DNA from: Phragmites australis
Lineage: Eukaryota; Streptophyta; Magnoliopsida; Poales; Poaceae
Assembly (NCBI RefSeq): GCF_958298935.1
Contig: NC_084934.1
Coordinates: 9,798,501 to 9,862,500 of the forward strand
Length of the DNA: 64,000 bases
Reading direction: 5' to 3'
Part shown: positions 45,609-57,246 of the stretch, in pieces
Numbering within the stretch: the first letter of the stretch is position 1
Layout: every line of letters begins with the position of its first letter
Notes under the pieces: generated by a model
Seen by the model: the letters and a program-made list of their open reading frames with translations, nothing else
What the model was told of the DNA's origin: nothing
The model's database searches: none
Position numbers and translations under genes: made by a program

Positions 45609-47009
45609 TATCGGTGACACAGGAACCAGGGGTCCCCGAGTCCCGAGGCCAGATCAGCAGGTTGCCACGTGGCGCCCTCCCGCAGAGATTATCTCTACGA
45701 GATGCGAGAAGACCAAGTCCCGGGAGAGGGTGCTCGGGGCCATGAACAGTGGTCCCCGAGTACCCGAGTTCCCCGATGACCCGAGAAGACCGAGTTCCGG
45801 GAAGAAAGTGCTCGGGGTTACAAATAGTGGCCCTCGAGCACTCAAGTCCCCTGACGATATGAAAAGCCAAGTACCGGGAAGAGGTTGCTCAGGGCCGTGA
45901 ACAGTGGCCCCCGAGCACCCAAGTCCCCCGAGGACCCTAGGAAGTCAGTTCCGGGAGAGAGTGCTCGGGACCGTGAACAGTGGCCCCCGAGCACTCGGTT
46001 CCCCGGGGACCCGAACAGCTAATTCCGAGAGAGAGTGCTCGGGGCCGTGAACAGTGGCCCCCGAGCACTCGATTCCCCGAGGACCAAGAAAGGGCATATC
46101 CGGGAGAGAGTGCTCGGGGTGGCAAACAGTAGCCCCCGAGCACTCGGTTCCCCGAGGGCCTAAAAAGTCTTTCACCGGTGGCCCCCACAAAGGCCCAACG
46201 GTGAGGTTGCATTTAAAGAGGGCGCGTGGCCTGTCACCTCCAACTGCTCCTCTACGCTTGCTGACAGTCCCTGCCACGGCCTGGCAGGGAGGCGTGGGGA
46301 CATTTAATGCACGGGTCCCATCGCGGGACATCCGGCGCGCCTTGGGATAATATCATGAAGCCCAAGGCGCCCCGCCTACCGCCCTACTGTGTCAGGCCTC
46401 CTCTAACCGGGCGGGCACGCCGGGCTGCTTGGTGGCTGCCCAGTGGGCCCTCCCCGCGGCGCCCATTGAAGAACGGCATGATGACTTACAAGACCAGACG
46501 GGGCGTGTTTTCAACTCTCCCTGTCACCTCACGCAGCAGCCCATGATGGTTGCTTTCCATTTATGGCGCCTTGGAACTTGCGCCCTCCCTTTCTAGGCAC
46601 GCTACCGCCCCGGCGAGTATTTAAGCCGGGCGGGCACCCCGGAGAAGAAGAGGACTAGTGGAGCCGAGACAACAGCAGAGACAAGCACAGAAGCTCAGAT
46701 CACCGAAGAATAAGGAGCCCGAAGCTCTAGACTAGACAAATATTCTTGTAACCCAGCAAACACTCGGAGAGTCATTCTCAGAGCATTTATAGCATATACA
46801 CAGGAGTAGGGTGTTACGCTCAGTGCGGCCCGAACCTGTCTAAAAACCTCCTAAGCATTTACTACTTCCTGCATCTGATCATCCCATTCCACCTGTATCG
46901 CATTTACGCCCATTTATTTCACCCGCAAAACAGATTCAGAATCATCCCCCCGGCCGAATCTCAAAGGGTGTCCCTCCGGATCCCTGCTTGAGGAGTTCAC
47001 CCTCCGACA
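45609..47009 (+). repeat. 3' LTR of element C
   Basis: It starts TATCGGTGACACAGG (the TG has mutated to TA) and ends CCCTCCGACA, about 1401 bp. It has the same six hairpin units and TATA-like box as the 5' LTR, with many transitions between the two. It is followed by the TSD ATGAC at 47010-47014. Confidence 0.9.
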
Positions 47010-47014
47010 ATGAC

Positions 47015-48707
47015 CTTACCTCCCTTGGTGCTCTTCTTGCGCTTGCCCTTAATTGTGTTACCGTCAAGCCTGGGTTGAGGACGCTTGATACCCTTGGCCT
47101 TCTCCTTGATGAAGAGGAGCACATATTTGGCCTTGGTGGACTAATCGATGATCCTCATAAGTTCTTTGACTATATCAGGCTCTTAACCCTCTAAGTGAAT
47201 GCTTGGATGGCATCGTAGTTGCTAATCTTGGGGATGGTGTTCCAGGTGTTGCTGAAGCGGTGAACAAACTCACACAAGGTTTCATTCTACATACTCACAA
47301 TGGTAGAGATTGTTTTTCATACCAGGGTGGACATATGTAATTTGGAAGTTAGCACGAAATATGTCACAAAGCTGCTCCCACGAATAGATTACCCCTGGTG
47401 ATAGAATGGTTAACTATGTCATAGCTACCCCTTTAAAGGTTGTGGGGAGGTAATTCGCCATTACCTTCTCATCCCCGCTAGCCACTTGGTTGGTTATGGT
47501 CGAGATCTGGAGGAACTCAATGGGATTCAAGCTCCCATTGTACTTATCGATCGATCCAAGGCGAACCTAGCCAACCAGCTAGCGTTTAGTAGATCCGAAG
47601 AAAAGGCCAGGCATCTATTGATGGCGCCCTGCTTGGTTCAAGTGGCCTCAGGTGTTTTACCCATGGGGGTCGAGGATCAAAACCGGCTTGAACAACGCCA
47701 GGAAGTCCCTCGATCTAATCGTCGAGGGGCGAACGATGCCACCTCGGGTGTCCTCTAGTGTCTTCATTGTTTGATAACTTCGTGCAAGTGATTGATCAGA
47801 TGACCTTTGATTAGCGAGGTCCTACGATGGTTAGCTGCCCGGTTGTCATCCAGGACACCATGTTTCGGGGATTAAGCCTCTCTGAGTTTGACACTTCTTG
47901 TGACGGTGCATTACACGATCTCCCCCATTAGAGCTATTCCCGGCTAGGGCTAGATGGGAATTCTCGACCTGAATGAGAACCTCTTTCATCATGTCGATCA
48001 CTGAGTTCATCCAGCCTTTACCGATTGGGGTCGTCAAATCTGTAGTTGGAGGATGCATGAGGCCTTCATATAGAAGGAGGAGCCTCTGAGTAGTCGTAGA
48101 TCTAAAGCGTTAAGCCCTCTGCTGATGATCGGGAGATTGTAAACCTTGCACCTCGTTAGGATTCAAGATCTGGGGTAGCATGCTCAGCTGTTGCTAGTGG
48201 TCACCCTAACCCGGAGCAAAAGGGACCCGCACATTTGTAGGATCATAATCATGATTGTCCACAGTGTCACCCCTATCTCCAATGGCAAAGACTTCTTGAG
48301 AGTAACCTCCACTAGAGGAAATGTCTAGATCCATTATGGATTTTTCATCGGATTGCTCCAGATAGTTGTTTTGACAATCCATGTTGTCGAAAGTTGCAGG
48401 GGAGGATCCCGACTTGTGGTGAATTAAGTATTCACGGTTGTCTTGGTATCCGAGTGGTTCAAACTCGATACTGTAATCCTTGACGCATTGATCTATGAAG
48501 TGACTTACCTCATCACTAGAATCGTTGCTGGAAAGGGGTTTGTCGGTTCCATGAACTCGATCCATGAAGCGACTTCACCCGATCGATCGCCAGTTCATCG
48601 GTGGGACGGGTGAAGTTGTTGTAGAACCCCTCATCTGAGAAACCGGTCCTTGGCACTGGCTTGGGCAAAGCCAACAGCATGTTCTATGTATTATCTTTAA
48701 TGCCTAT
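47015..48707 (-). pseudogene. Element D, right part: leader and gag N-terminal and core region
   Basis: Continuation of the gag split by element C. On the - strand 48565-48206 is an acidic N-terminal ORF (MDRVHGTDKPLSSNDSSDEV). A second piece is 48058-47846 (GWMNSVIDMMKEVLIQVE). The gag core lies at about 47465-47180: MANYLPTTFKGVAM, then YSWEQLCDIFRANFQITYVH and HRFSNTWNTIPKISNYDAIQ, with several stops. It reaches the insertion site with KGKRKKSTKGGKVIV. Together with 22930-22700 it makes one gag interrupted at ATGAC. Confidence 0.8.
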
Positions 48708-49208
48708 TGTCATGATCCCTATGGACGGTGTCATCTGTCAATGATTGGTGAATCACCGGTCTTACGAATTTGTAGAATAGATGGGGATGCCTTGAGCAAA
48801 TGAATTAAAAGAACACACAGAGAGGTTTTTAGATAGGTTCAGATCTCCTTTATGATAATAATCCTACGTCATGTTTTTCAATATCTGAGCCTGTTACAAG
48901 GGGTGGTGCATAGCTAGCCTAAATAGATCTATCCTAGTCGCCAACTTCCTTGCTCGACTTCTGATGTCTTCTAGCTTGTCTCTTGTTCTCACTTGTCCTC
49001 CGTAGGGTCTCCAGGCTCCGTATATATAGGGGGTGTTATACGTCCTCTGAAGATTTCCTTCCCGTATTTAGAGATAAACTTTTCTATTTACAGGATATCC
49101 TAGGTACCTTTCATTCAAAGATCTTTTTTCAAAGATAGAGATATACCCCAAAAATTACGAGAAACCCTATAATATTCAGATATAATAATTATCCAGTAGT
49201 CATCATCA
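48708..49208 (-). repeat. 5' LTR of element D
   Basis: On the - strand it begins TGATGATGACTACTGG (49208) and ends CATGACA (48708), about 500 bp. It is followed inward by ATAGGCATTAAAGATAATAC, which resembles a decayed PBS region. A TATA run (49021-49028, - strand CTATATATACGG) is about 315 bp from the inner end. No matching 3' LTR was found on the left, so boundaries rest on motifs only. Confidence 0.55.
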
Positions 49209-49624
49209 GATGTATCAATATGGTGTTCGATGCTCCCATCCTAGCTCAAAAGACAGTCCTACCTCTGGCTGCATGGGTAGTAGGATGTCGTGTTGTCCTC
49301 CCATGTCAGCACCGAAGGTGTCATCGCTAAATGGCGTGTGCACAACTCTAGGAGACCAGTGGGATGGGGGAGAAGTGTTGTAGACTTGTATATGATTGTG
49401 CATAAATGAATCAATATTAGTCGATAGAACCATAATTTAAATCTTAAAGAAAGCAGAAGTCATGGCAAACCATGTGTCAGAACGAGACAAGACAAACCAT
49501 GTGTCGGAACGAGATAGGACCCCTGCCAAATGGACCCTCTCCTTGTTCTAGGCGCAGAGGTATTAGAGTGGAATAGAACTACTGCTTGTAGACATCCTGC
49601 ATAGTGGAACCTGATGACCCCTGT
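49209..49624. other. Unclassified DNA between element D and a MITE
   Basis: A - strand ORF of 72 codons at 49433-49215 matches nothing I recognise. A short direct repeat, CATGTGTCAGAACGAGA, occurs near 49470 and, with changes, near 49498. No gene can be supported. Confidence 0.35.
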
Positions 49625-50368
49625 TAGGGGTAAAAACGGGTCAGGTTTTTTTTTCATCCGGTTTATATGCTAATCGGATTTTGAATATCGGATAATCAAA
49701 AGAAATCTTGGATATTGGATTGGATCTCAGATAGTTATATTGGATATCAGATTCGGATATAAGGAGCCGGTTATCCATCAGATATCCGATATTCGAGAAT
49801 AAAATTGGATATATCCGAAGACTATCCGACAATTATCCAAATCTATGTTTTAAAGATTGTAATTTTTTCATATAGAGTCGGATGGAGATGATATTTATAT
49901 AAAAATTGTAGCTCTCGATGAGACCTATAAGTTTTTAGTTGATATTTTTTCATTTAAAATTATTAATATGTTTAAATAATTAATAGAAACTTTAGCCATC
50001 ATATTGGACACTCATAACTTCTCTAATTTCGCTTCAACATAACTCTTTTCATAAGACGATATGGTTGATTTGCTTGTTGATCCTCTAACGTTGTTGAGTT
50101 TTGGATACGAGGAATGGTCAAACAATCATAATATATACGATATATATGGTTGTTGCTTTTACTCAATATCCAAATAAATATTCATGACCAATATTGTCTG
50201 CATCGGACTCGTCATATATTTGATCTGTATCGATCTGTATCTATGACCAAGACTATCTATATCCGTACCTGTATTCGGAACTATCTATATTTAACTCTAA
50301 CTCCTATGAATATAAGATAGAATATAGAATCAACTATATTACCCAAATTTGATCTGTTTTCACCACTA
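49625..50368. mobile_element. Non-autonomous hAT-like MITE
   Basis: The terminal inverted repeats are TAGGGGTAAAAACGGGTCA (left) and, on the - strand from 50368, TAGTGGTGAAAACAGATCA. Flanking 8-bp sequences ACCCCTGT (49617-49624) and GCTCCTGT (50369-50376) agree at six of eight positions, as a decayed hAT target duplication would. Subterminal regions are full of ATATCCG and CGGATA motifs, like Ac-type ends. There is no coding capacity. Confidence 0.75.
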
Positions 50369-50479
50369 GCTCCTGTGCAGGCATCATGGTGGTACAGGTG
50401 CCGACCGGTCTGGTCACGAACAACATCGTCAACATACGGTAGAAGCAAGCTCTATGATACATCGACACTTCGTTACCAA

Positions 50480-52305
50480 ATGTGCGAAAGCCTCTATGGT
50501 GTCTGAAAGGCTCGAATGGTCTAAAAGGAGGGTGAATTGGACAATTAAAAAAAACTTATATCGAAAACTAGAACAAAAGCAACCTAAGCCTGGAAGAAAG
50601 GAAATGCGGCTATACGAACAAACTAGGAGAAGATAACTAAACAAGCAAGCAAAGACACTAAAAAAATACGGAATTTAAAGCTTGCAAGAACATAAATGCT
50701 CAAATTAAATTGTGGAATATAAAAGAGATGGACAAGAGAACACCGAATTTTTCCCCCAATGTATCAAGGAGTTGGTGCATCCACTAAGGATATTACTGGA
50801 GCATCCACTAAGGATATCGCTCCCCCTTGAGTCACCAAAGACTCAAGTGCTCACTCATGATTGCTATTTCTCTATCTCCGAATTGGCGGACATCAAACCA
50901 AGTACAAAGCTTTTCCTGAGGCTCCCACAAGAATTCCAAGAGCTCACCGAGAACACCACCAATCACTAAGACCACCTAGATGTTGCCAACTACCAAGAGT
51001 AACAAGTCAATAACTTCACTTGACCAAGATCAAGCCTAGACTACAGCTAGATGCACACTTGCTACTCTCCAAGCACTAATAATGTCCTTAATCTTCAATT
51101 AGGGATATGGAAATCAACTCAAGTGCTCTCTTTTTCTTCTTGATGACACACACAGTGTATGGGCTTCTCTGGGTCACTTAGACGTGAAATGAAACCAAGT
51201 GGAGGGGTATTAATAGGCTAGAGATCCAAATTATAACTGTTGCCTAACCACCAACTTTTCTGTTAACACCGGATAATCCGGTGAGTATAGATTCCGAGCC
51301 ACACTGTGCCAGCTGTCATTAGCCTTTGATCCTCCAATGTACTCATCCGATGAACACTGAAGTCACACCGGACAATCCGGTTAGAAGAACCAGGCCAAAA
51401 CACCAGTTGTAAACCTCTCTGCAAGAATTAGTTCGGTGATCCCTCTATGCATGCACCGGACCATCCGGTGAGTGAAGCCTCTTCTAAATATTGCTCCGGT
51501 GTATTTGTCCGGTGAGCACAACGTAAACACTAGACTATCCGGTGAGTAGAGCTTCATTTTTCTGCCCTTTGAATTTGCCTCTGCAAGAAATAGTCTGGTA
51601 ATCCCCTCTTCCCATCACCAGATAATCCGGTGAGTTCAACTTGAATTTTTCTGAGAAATTTCTCTTTGGTTGAAAAAGCTCTGGTGCTCTCACCGGTGTA
51701 ACACCAGACTATCAGGTGAAGCACTTCTTAAAATTTAGGACACGTGTCACTAGGAAAAAGCTCCAGTGCGAAGACCATCTTTATTACTGAACCATTTGGT
51801 GAACTCAATGCCTTCCTGAGTTGAGAAACGGAATTTATCCGGTGAGTTCACCTTTCACATGACAGAACTATCCGGTATAGTAAACATTTCCGAGCTCTTC
51901 CAATTCAAACTTTTTTGAGCTCTAACTTCTTGACATCTCTACCATGGGCTTCTCTGAGCTACCTAGTGCTAAATTTCATAAATGTGCACCAAACCAAGTC
52001 TAGACTCAACTAGGTCAAGCTACTACTCTTAGCCCCTCTTTATAGTATGGTCAAAAGACTAAGAAAGAAGACCTATACTACTCTAAGTGTCCTTCGTCTC
52101 CTTTGTGACACTTAGAACTAGAAGATCCTTAATCTTGATGCACATCTCCTTTGATCGTCCATATAATCAACTCAGGGACTAAGAATACCCAATCATCATT
52201 GTGAACTAAAATTTTTTATACCTTCAAAACAAATTTGTTAGTCACAATGATACGGTTGTCATTAATCACCGAAACAAGTACTACTTACCTATGGGCCTAG
52301 GTGCT
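50480..52305 (+). repeat. Copia-like LTR (probably solo) rich in CCGGT palindromes
   Basis: The start region has GTGTCTGAAAGGCTCG and AAGGAGGGTGAATTGG. The end region has CATTAATCACCGAAACAAGT and GGGCCTAGGTGCTACA. Both resemble the ends of a widespread grass LTR type, probably a SIRE/Maximus-like copia. About eight short palindromes of the form CACCGGANNATCCGGTG lie between 51267 and 51890. No second copy or internal coding region is nearby. Boundaries are approximate and the family assignment is inference. Confidence 0.45.
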
Positions 52306-53395
52306 ACAGTGTCCCCACCAAAAACTGGACTCCCTCACGAGGCAGAGGATTATTTTTGAAATTCTTTCAAAAAAACTATTATTTTAAAAAAGTTCCTAGT
52401 TACAAATGCACTATCTATGGCTTTGTGGAAGACGAGAGAAAGAAGGAAGAATTAGAAAAGAGCTAGAATAAAAAGGCGTCAAAAAAAGACAAATAGTAAT
52501 TTAGGAATATTTGAGATACTCTCTTCATGACCTAGAAAAATCATATTTTATTTTATCTTCTGATCGAAACAAACCTCTTCCTGAGTCGTTTCCTTTGTCT
52601 TTTGAACCAAAAGGAAAATTACATTTTAATCTGTCCTATGGGTGTACATTACCACTTTTTTAAATTTTGACCATCGTCTCTAAACCATAACTTTGATCAG
52701 AGACAGACCTACGGCCCGTGCTAGGGTCTCTATCACGGGCTTAGTCCAAATGGCCCATGTATCGCACCCCTCAAGGCCTATCAAGTCCCCTCCCTCGACC
52801 CTAGGGCCCATCCCGAGTGCCCCTCACCTTGCCTCGTCAGTGCGTGCTCATCTGCTCGACATTTATTCCCGATGTCCCGTCATTCCCCAACGGTGGTGGC
52901 ACCTCACACCGAGCCATCGATTCCCGACCTCCCCACTCCCTACGGCGTACTCCCAGCTCCTTACAGCCCTGCGATGTCAACCCGATGGCAATGCCAGTGG
53001 CCAAACCCAATCACCCGGAGGCGGAGAGTGGAGACCCTAGTGACGGCCAACGGCAATGAGCACCGAGTAGTGACCCACCGAGGCACTGACCCCAGCGAGG
53101 CAGCAAGGCCCTGCTCTGCTGATTTGCTCTTCTCCATTGGGTGGTAAGTCACTGAGTCGGCCGGTGGCACTGTAGCAGCATTACTTGCTCTGCTGATCTA
53201 CTCTTCTCCATTGAATGATGAAAATTTTTGTGCTTAGAAATTAGCCCCCCTGGTTTGAATCTTAGGTCAGCCACTGACTTTGATCACTAATATCTATCGT
53301 CCAGTTGTATGAAATCTAATAAGTTTTAAGAAAATCAGCCCATAATTTCTTTCAAGTTTGTACCTTAAGTATTTCAAAGACATTAGTTGTCACAT
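52306..53395. other. Intergenic DNA, nothing clearly recognised
   Basis: AT-rich to about 52690, then a GC-richer part (52690-53150) with overlapping ORFs but no domain. CTCTGCTGATTTGCTCTTCT occurs at about 53113 and, nearly identically, near 53189. Confidence 0.35.
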
Positions 53396-56300
53396 GCAGG
53401 TTGTTTGGTTTTGTGCCCCGACATGTCAGGCCAAATTTTGGTTGTTTTGGCACTTATTTGGATTGCAACCTATATTTGGCTAGCAAATAAAAATTCAGCA
53501 TCGTGCAATACAAAGCAAGCCAAATCAATAGCTGTTTCGTGGGCGGAAATAGGGTGTTTGTCACATCCAAAATGCTAATTACATAATTAAGTATACATAA
53601 CCATCATGGCGTTATGTTTTATGCGATTAATTATTATTTTGGATACTTTTGAGAGTGGAAATGGTTTAGAAAGATATAGGAAGACCCTAAATACCTTGGA
53701 GAAAATAAGAAAATAAAAAAGAGACAAAAGAGGGGCAAATTTAGGAAAACTTAGCAAAGGATCCCTCTCACGGTCTGATCGACCCTTTCTGCGGTCTGAT
53801 CGCCACAACACAGAGGATCCACTTAAGGAAATCGGCCAACTCTCTCACACTCTCACTCTCACTCACTCTTTCACCCACACCAAGAGAGAGGGAGAGACTA
53901 CCTCAACATCCACGAGGACCGGAGATCGACGGAGGAAACTTCTTTGAACTCCCTGAAGACTTCCTCGAGCTCATCCCTTTCATCCTCTTCGTCAGGAGAG
54001 TTCCTATGTGTGTTTCTTACAGCTCAAGCCCCAAACCATCCTGAAGCCCGATCTCTAAATCGAAGCTTCTCCGGAGTGATCCCCTCCAATAGAAGGCTTC
54101 CCTACGCTAGGGTGAGACGTCCCCTACTATTTTCCCATCGTTCATGAGCTCTAATTGATCTCCATTCCATTTAGACCCAAGCTTAACCCTAGCTAGGGCT
54201 TATACATAGGGTATTTTGAGTTCAGCTTGGTGAATATTGTCCAAATCACTTTAGAAGTATTCCACTAGTCCCATAGAGCATTTTGGTACTCTTTATAATT
54301 GAAGGTTTCACTTGAGCCTTCACCGGCGGCCTCGCAAAGTGGCGCCAGCAGGGTCTCACGGTCTGACCACCACTCAGACCGATCTAATCGCCGCTCAGAC
54401 CGGTTTGACTGCCGGTAAGATAGTTCAAACCACAGCAAAACCCAATAGTCAGGAGTCAGACTGCCAATAGGGTCGGTCTGACCGCCAGATGCAAAAACTT
54501 TATGTAGGAGGACGGTCAAACTTCACCTCCACGTCGGTCTGACCGCCAACCATTCAAGGTTGTATGTACTTAAGTTACCTTGTCCAGGGTTTCAAACTTC
54601 GGAACCCTAATTATTTGGTGGTCTTTTGCAGATGTTTTTGAACCACGACGCTCTATTAATATTCAATCATGCATCATATGCACACTTTTCCATCGTTTCA
54701 TTATTTATACAATGCATTCTTGATTCATTTAGAGGGCATTGCGTCAACGGTCCAGACGAGTGAAGGCGCCACCGAGCTACTTGAGTTCTGTGAGTGCTAT
54801 GCAGACAGTATCAGGTAACCGCACCTTTAATTTGAACCATATTGCACCCTTTAGTTTGAATTGAATGGAATCTAAATTAATGGCTTATGTAGGTTTGCAT
54901 GTTTAATGATGCCGATATCGGGTTTATATGCTATAACCTATATTGATTTATATTACCTCTACCTTGATGTTGATTATCCATATTCTTATAGCCTTGATGT
55001 CTAACTTACGAGTTATTGGAAATGCTTAGCTCTACATATTCTTGTAGCCTTGATATTCCTGTAGCCTTGATTATCCATATATTGATTTGTATTATCTCTA
55101 CATTGTTGATATCTAACTTACGAGTTATTGGAAATGCTTAGCAATGCTTAGGTCATCGGTAGAAGATGAGAATAGTTCAACCATTGTTCGCGAGTTTAAG
55201 GCTTACTTATTGTTTACAAAATATAATGGCAATGATGTGAGTTGTATGAGATGTGAGGATGAGGCGAGATGTGTGCGGGGCTGGAGGTAGGTCGGGAGAG
55301 GAGCCTGGATGTCATATACTATTTGCATCGTTTAAGCACCATCCGTTGGTGCTGTTGGTTTTAGCACTTTCTGTATAACCACATATTCGGATAATAGACG
55401 AATGAGCTAAGTATCATACGCCGTGCTATCCTGTGACACGTAAGAAAAATAAAGGAGAAGTAAGGTGGTGAGGAGCCGGAGGTGTTCGGGACACGCTCGC
55501 GGTAACCTTGGTGTCATAGGGACATATGCAGGTGTGTAATTCTGAGTATGAGAAAAGTTATCTCGGGGGCCAAGAGGATGGACCCGGATCATGTGGGTAA
55601 AGTTATACCCACTGTAGGGTTTAAGAATAATTTGAATTGTCGTGCTCTCGGTTATGAGCATGCTTCTGTCAATCCGCATCGGTCGTAGAGTTTCTGAATT
55701 TAGGTTGATTGGTATGGTATGTCGGGTTTGTTTGTTGAGGATTATTTATTGTATGATATGGTTCCTTTTACATTTATGTGTAGGTTGATGTTGCAGGGTA
55801 GTTGTACCTTGAGTTAAGTATAGATGCTCACACATAAAAGTCTAGATTGCTTACGCATATGAATTTACTTGACCTTGTGGCCTACTCCTTGCTAATGACT
55901 TAAATGCATAGTTCTTGGAGTCGGGTTATTATATGTACCAATTATGGATTAAGTCTTGTTAATAACTTCGTACTCACGTTACTCTTTTAGGTTCTAACGG
56001 TGAGGAGGAGCTCGTGTTTGATTACTTCACATCCATCGATGTAGGTGGTGGAAATGAGTAGTGCAAACTACTCGTGTGGCGAGACTTTTAGGTGGAACCT
56101 AGGGGTATATGGCTTTACCTAGCTTTTGTTGGTTCATAGATGTTAATCTTTCCCTGTGTAGTTTCTAGTTTTGATTAGGAGGTAAGTTTTTCTTTAGTCC
56201 TCCTAGCTTTCTTTTGATGTAAATGGTTAATAACTTAGAACTTATAATATAACTTAATACTTGTTCTTTCTTAAGCTTTGTTGTGATGTTTATATTGGAA

Positions 56301-56777
56301 AAGTATGTGTTCTAATCTTAGGCACAAAACACCTGTCGGGACTATTGGGGTGATATTCTGATTAATAATTGTAGTCATAATTGTGTAAATGATCGATTTA
56401 ATAATTAATTAGAATATTATTTAGCGATTTCCCACAACGCCTACATTTTTACTTGGCTGCATGTACATGTGGTGTTGATAACTGATTAGGTACAATAAAT
56501 GAGCCTTTTAGTTTGCTTTTAAGTTTTAAATCATTATATCTCCTAAACTAGGTATCATGATCCATTTTCACCTTTGTATTTATTGTAATTAAATTTACAT
56601 ATGAAGGTCCATAATAGCTATGTTTATGAGAAAAACTAGTGACATGTAAGACTCACATGTCATTCTTATATATCTTGCAAAATTGACATTAATTAATATA
56701 GTCCAAACATCATTGTCCTCTCAATTTTAACTATACTCTAAATTTGGCTTTGTCATAAACCAAACACCATTTTCTAG
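53396..56777. mobile_element. Tourist-like MITE split by a solo LTR
   Basis: The left end GGTTGTTTGGTTTTGTGCC (about 53399) and the right end, read on the - strand from about 56777, GGTGTTTGGTTTATGACA, are similar inverted repeats. The pieces 53396-53558 and 56437-56777 would together make an element of about 500 bp. The LTR at 53559-56436 lies between them. The inverted repeats are imperfect and the target duplication was not established. Confidence 0.4.
53559..56436 (+). repeat. Solo LTR of a gypsy-type element, about 2.9 kb
   Basis: It starts TGTCACATCCAAAATGC and ends GCGATTTCCCACA, with no internal retroviral coding sequence. The start resembles that of element B's LTR (TGTCACGGCCC), but the body differs. 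Between about 53775 and 54545 it has repeated CGGTCTGACCGCC motifs, many of them small palindromes, and a pyrimidine-rich leader near 53840. Flanking five-base sequences do not match, so the target duplication is lost or the ends are a few bases off. Confidence 0.6.
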
Positions 56778-56785
56778 CTTAACTA

Positions 56786-57246
56786 GCTATTGTGCCCACC
56801 GTGAGTTGCCACGGATCTCTTTATGCTACAAGATCCACATGTATGCTGCAGGCTGTACATGTAGGAGCGGCGGAGAAGAGCTTTATGTGTTGTAGGGCCT
56901 ACGTGTTGGCACCAATTATTATAAGGCTGTGAGAGATATTTGGTGATGGTGACAGAGGACCACCATCACCACCATCAACTGCGCTTTTAAAGTAGTGAAG
57001 ATATCGTGCCTGCCGTGTGTTACCACGGATCTTTATGTGTTGCAAGGCTCACATGTGTTGTAGGGCCGTACATGGAGGAGCGATAGGGAGAAGATATGTG
57101 TGCTGCAGGGTCACATATCGTACTAATTTTTATAAAATTATTTTTTTGGAAATAATTTCTATAAAATTATGAAAGAGATACTATAATATCGATAGGCGTC
57201 CATTGCTGCCGCCTCCACTCACAGCGCTTTTCAGAGTAGCGAAGAT
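56786..57246 (+). repeat. Duplicated sequence of about 210-240 bp
   Basis: ATTGTGCCCACCGTGAGTTG near 56791 is matched by ATCGTGCCTGCCGTGTGTTA near 57003. CTGCGCTTTTAAAGTAGTGA near 56978 is matched by CAGCGCTTTTCAGAGTAGCG near 57223. The two copies are adjacent and diverged. The start resembles GTGCCC(N)CCGTG sequences at ends of some grass repeats, but no class can be assigned. Confidence 0.6.

Larger units (their letters stand above)
22938..47009 (+). mobile_element. Element C: Tat-type Ty3/gypsy element with antisense gene, split by element B
   Basis: Paired LTRs (22938-24370 and 45609-47009), a 5-bp target-site duplication ATGAC, a PBS at 24371 and a polypurine tract at about 45594-45608 define a full-length insertion of about 24 kb. 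It is about 14.1 kb without the nested element B. Domain order is gag, protease, RT, RNase H, archaeal-type RNase H and integrase, then a long 3' region with an antisense gene. All ORFs have stops, so it is non-autonomous now. It sits in the gag of element D, in opposite orientation. Confidence 0.92.

Noticed and set aside
49215..49433. 72-codon ORF as a small gene
   Set aside because: No recognisable motif, no promoter or intron context, and it sits between repeats.
51267..51720. Covariation in the CCGGT palindromes
   Set aside because: Variant arms are mostly unpaired changes (for example CACTAGA against TCCGGTG), so there is no compensatory pattern.
52693..53147. Overlapping GC-rich ORFs as a gene fragment
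   Set aside because: Three frames are open over the same stretch with Pro/Ser-rich translations and no domain.
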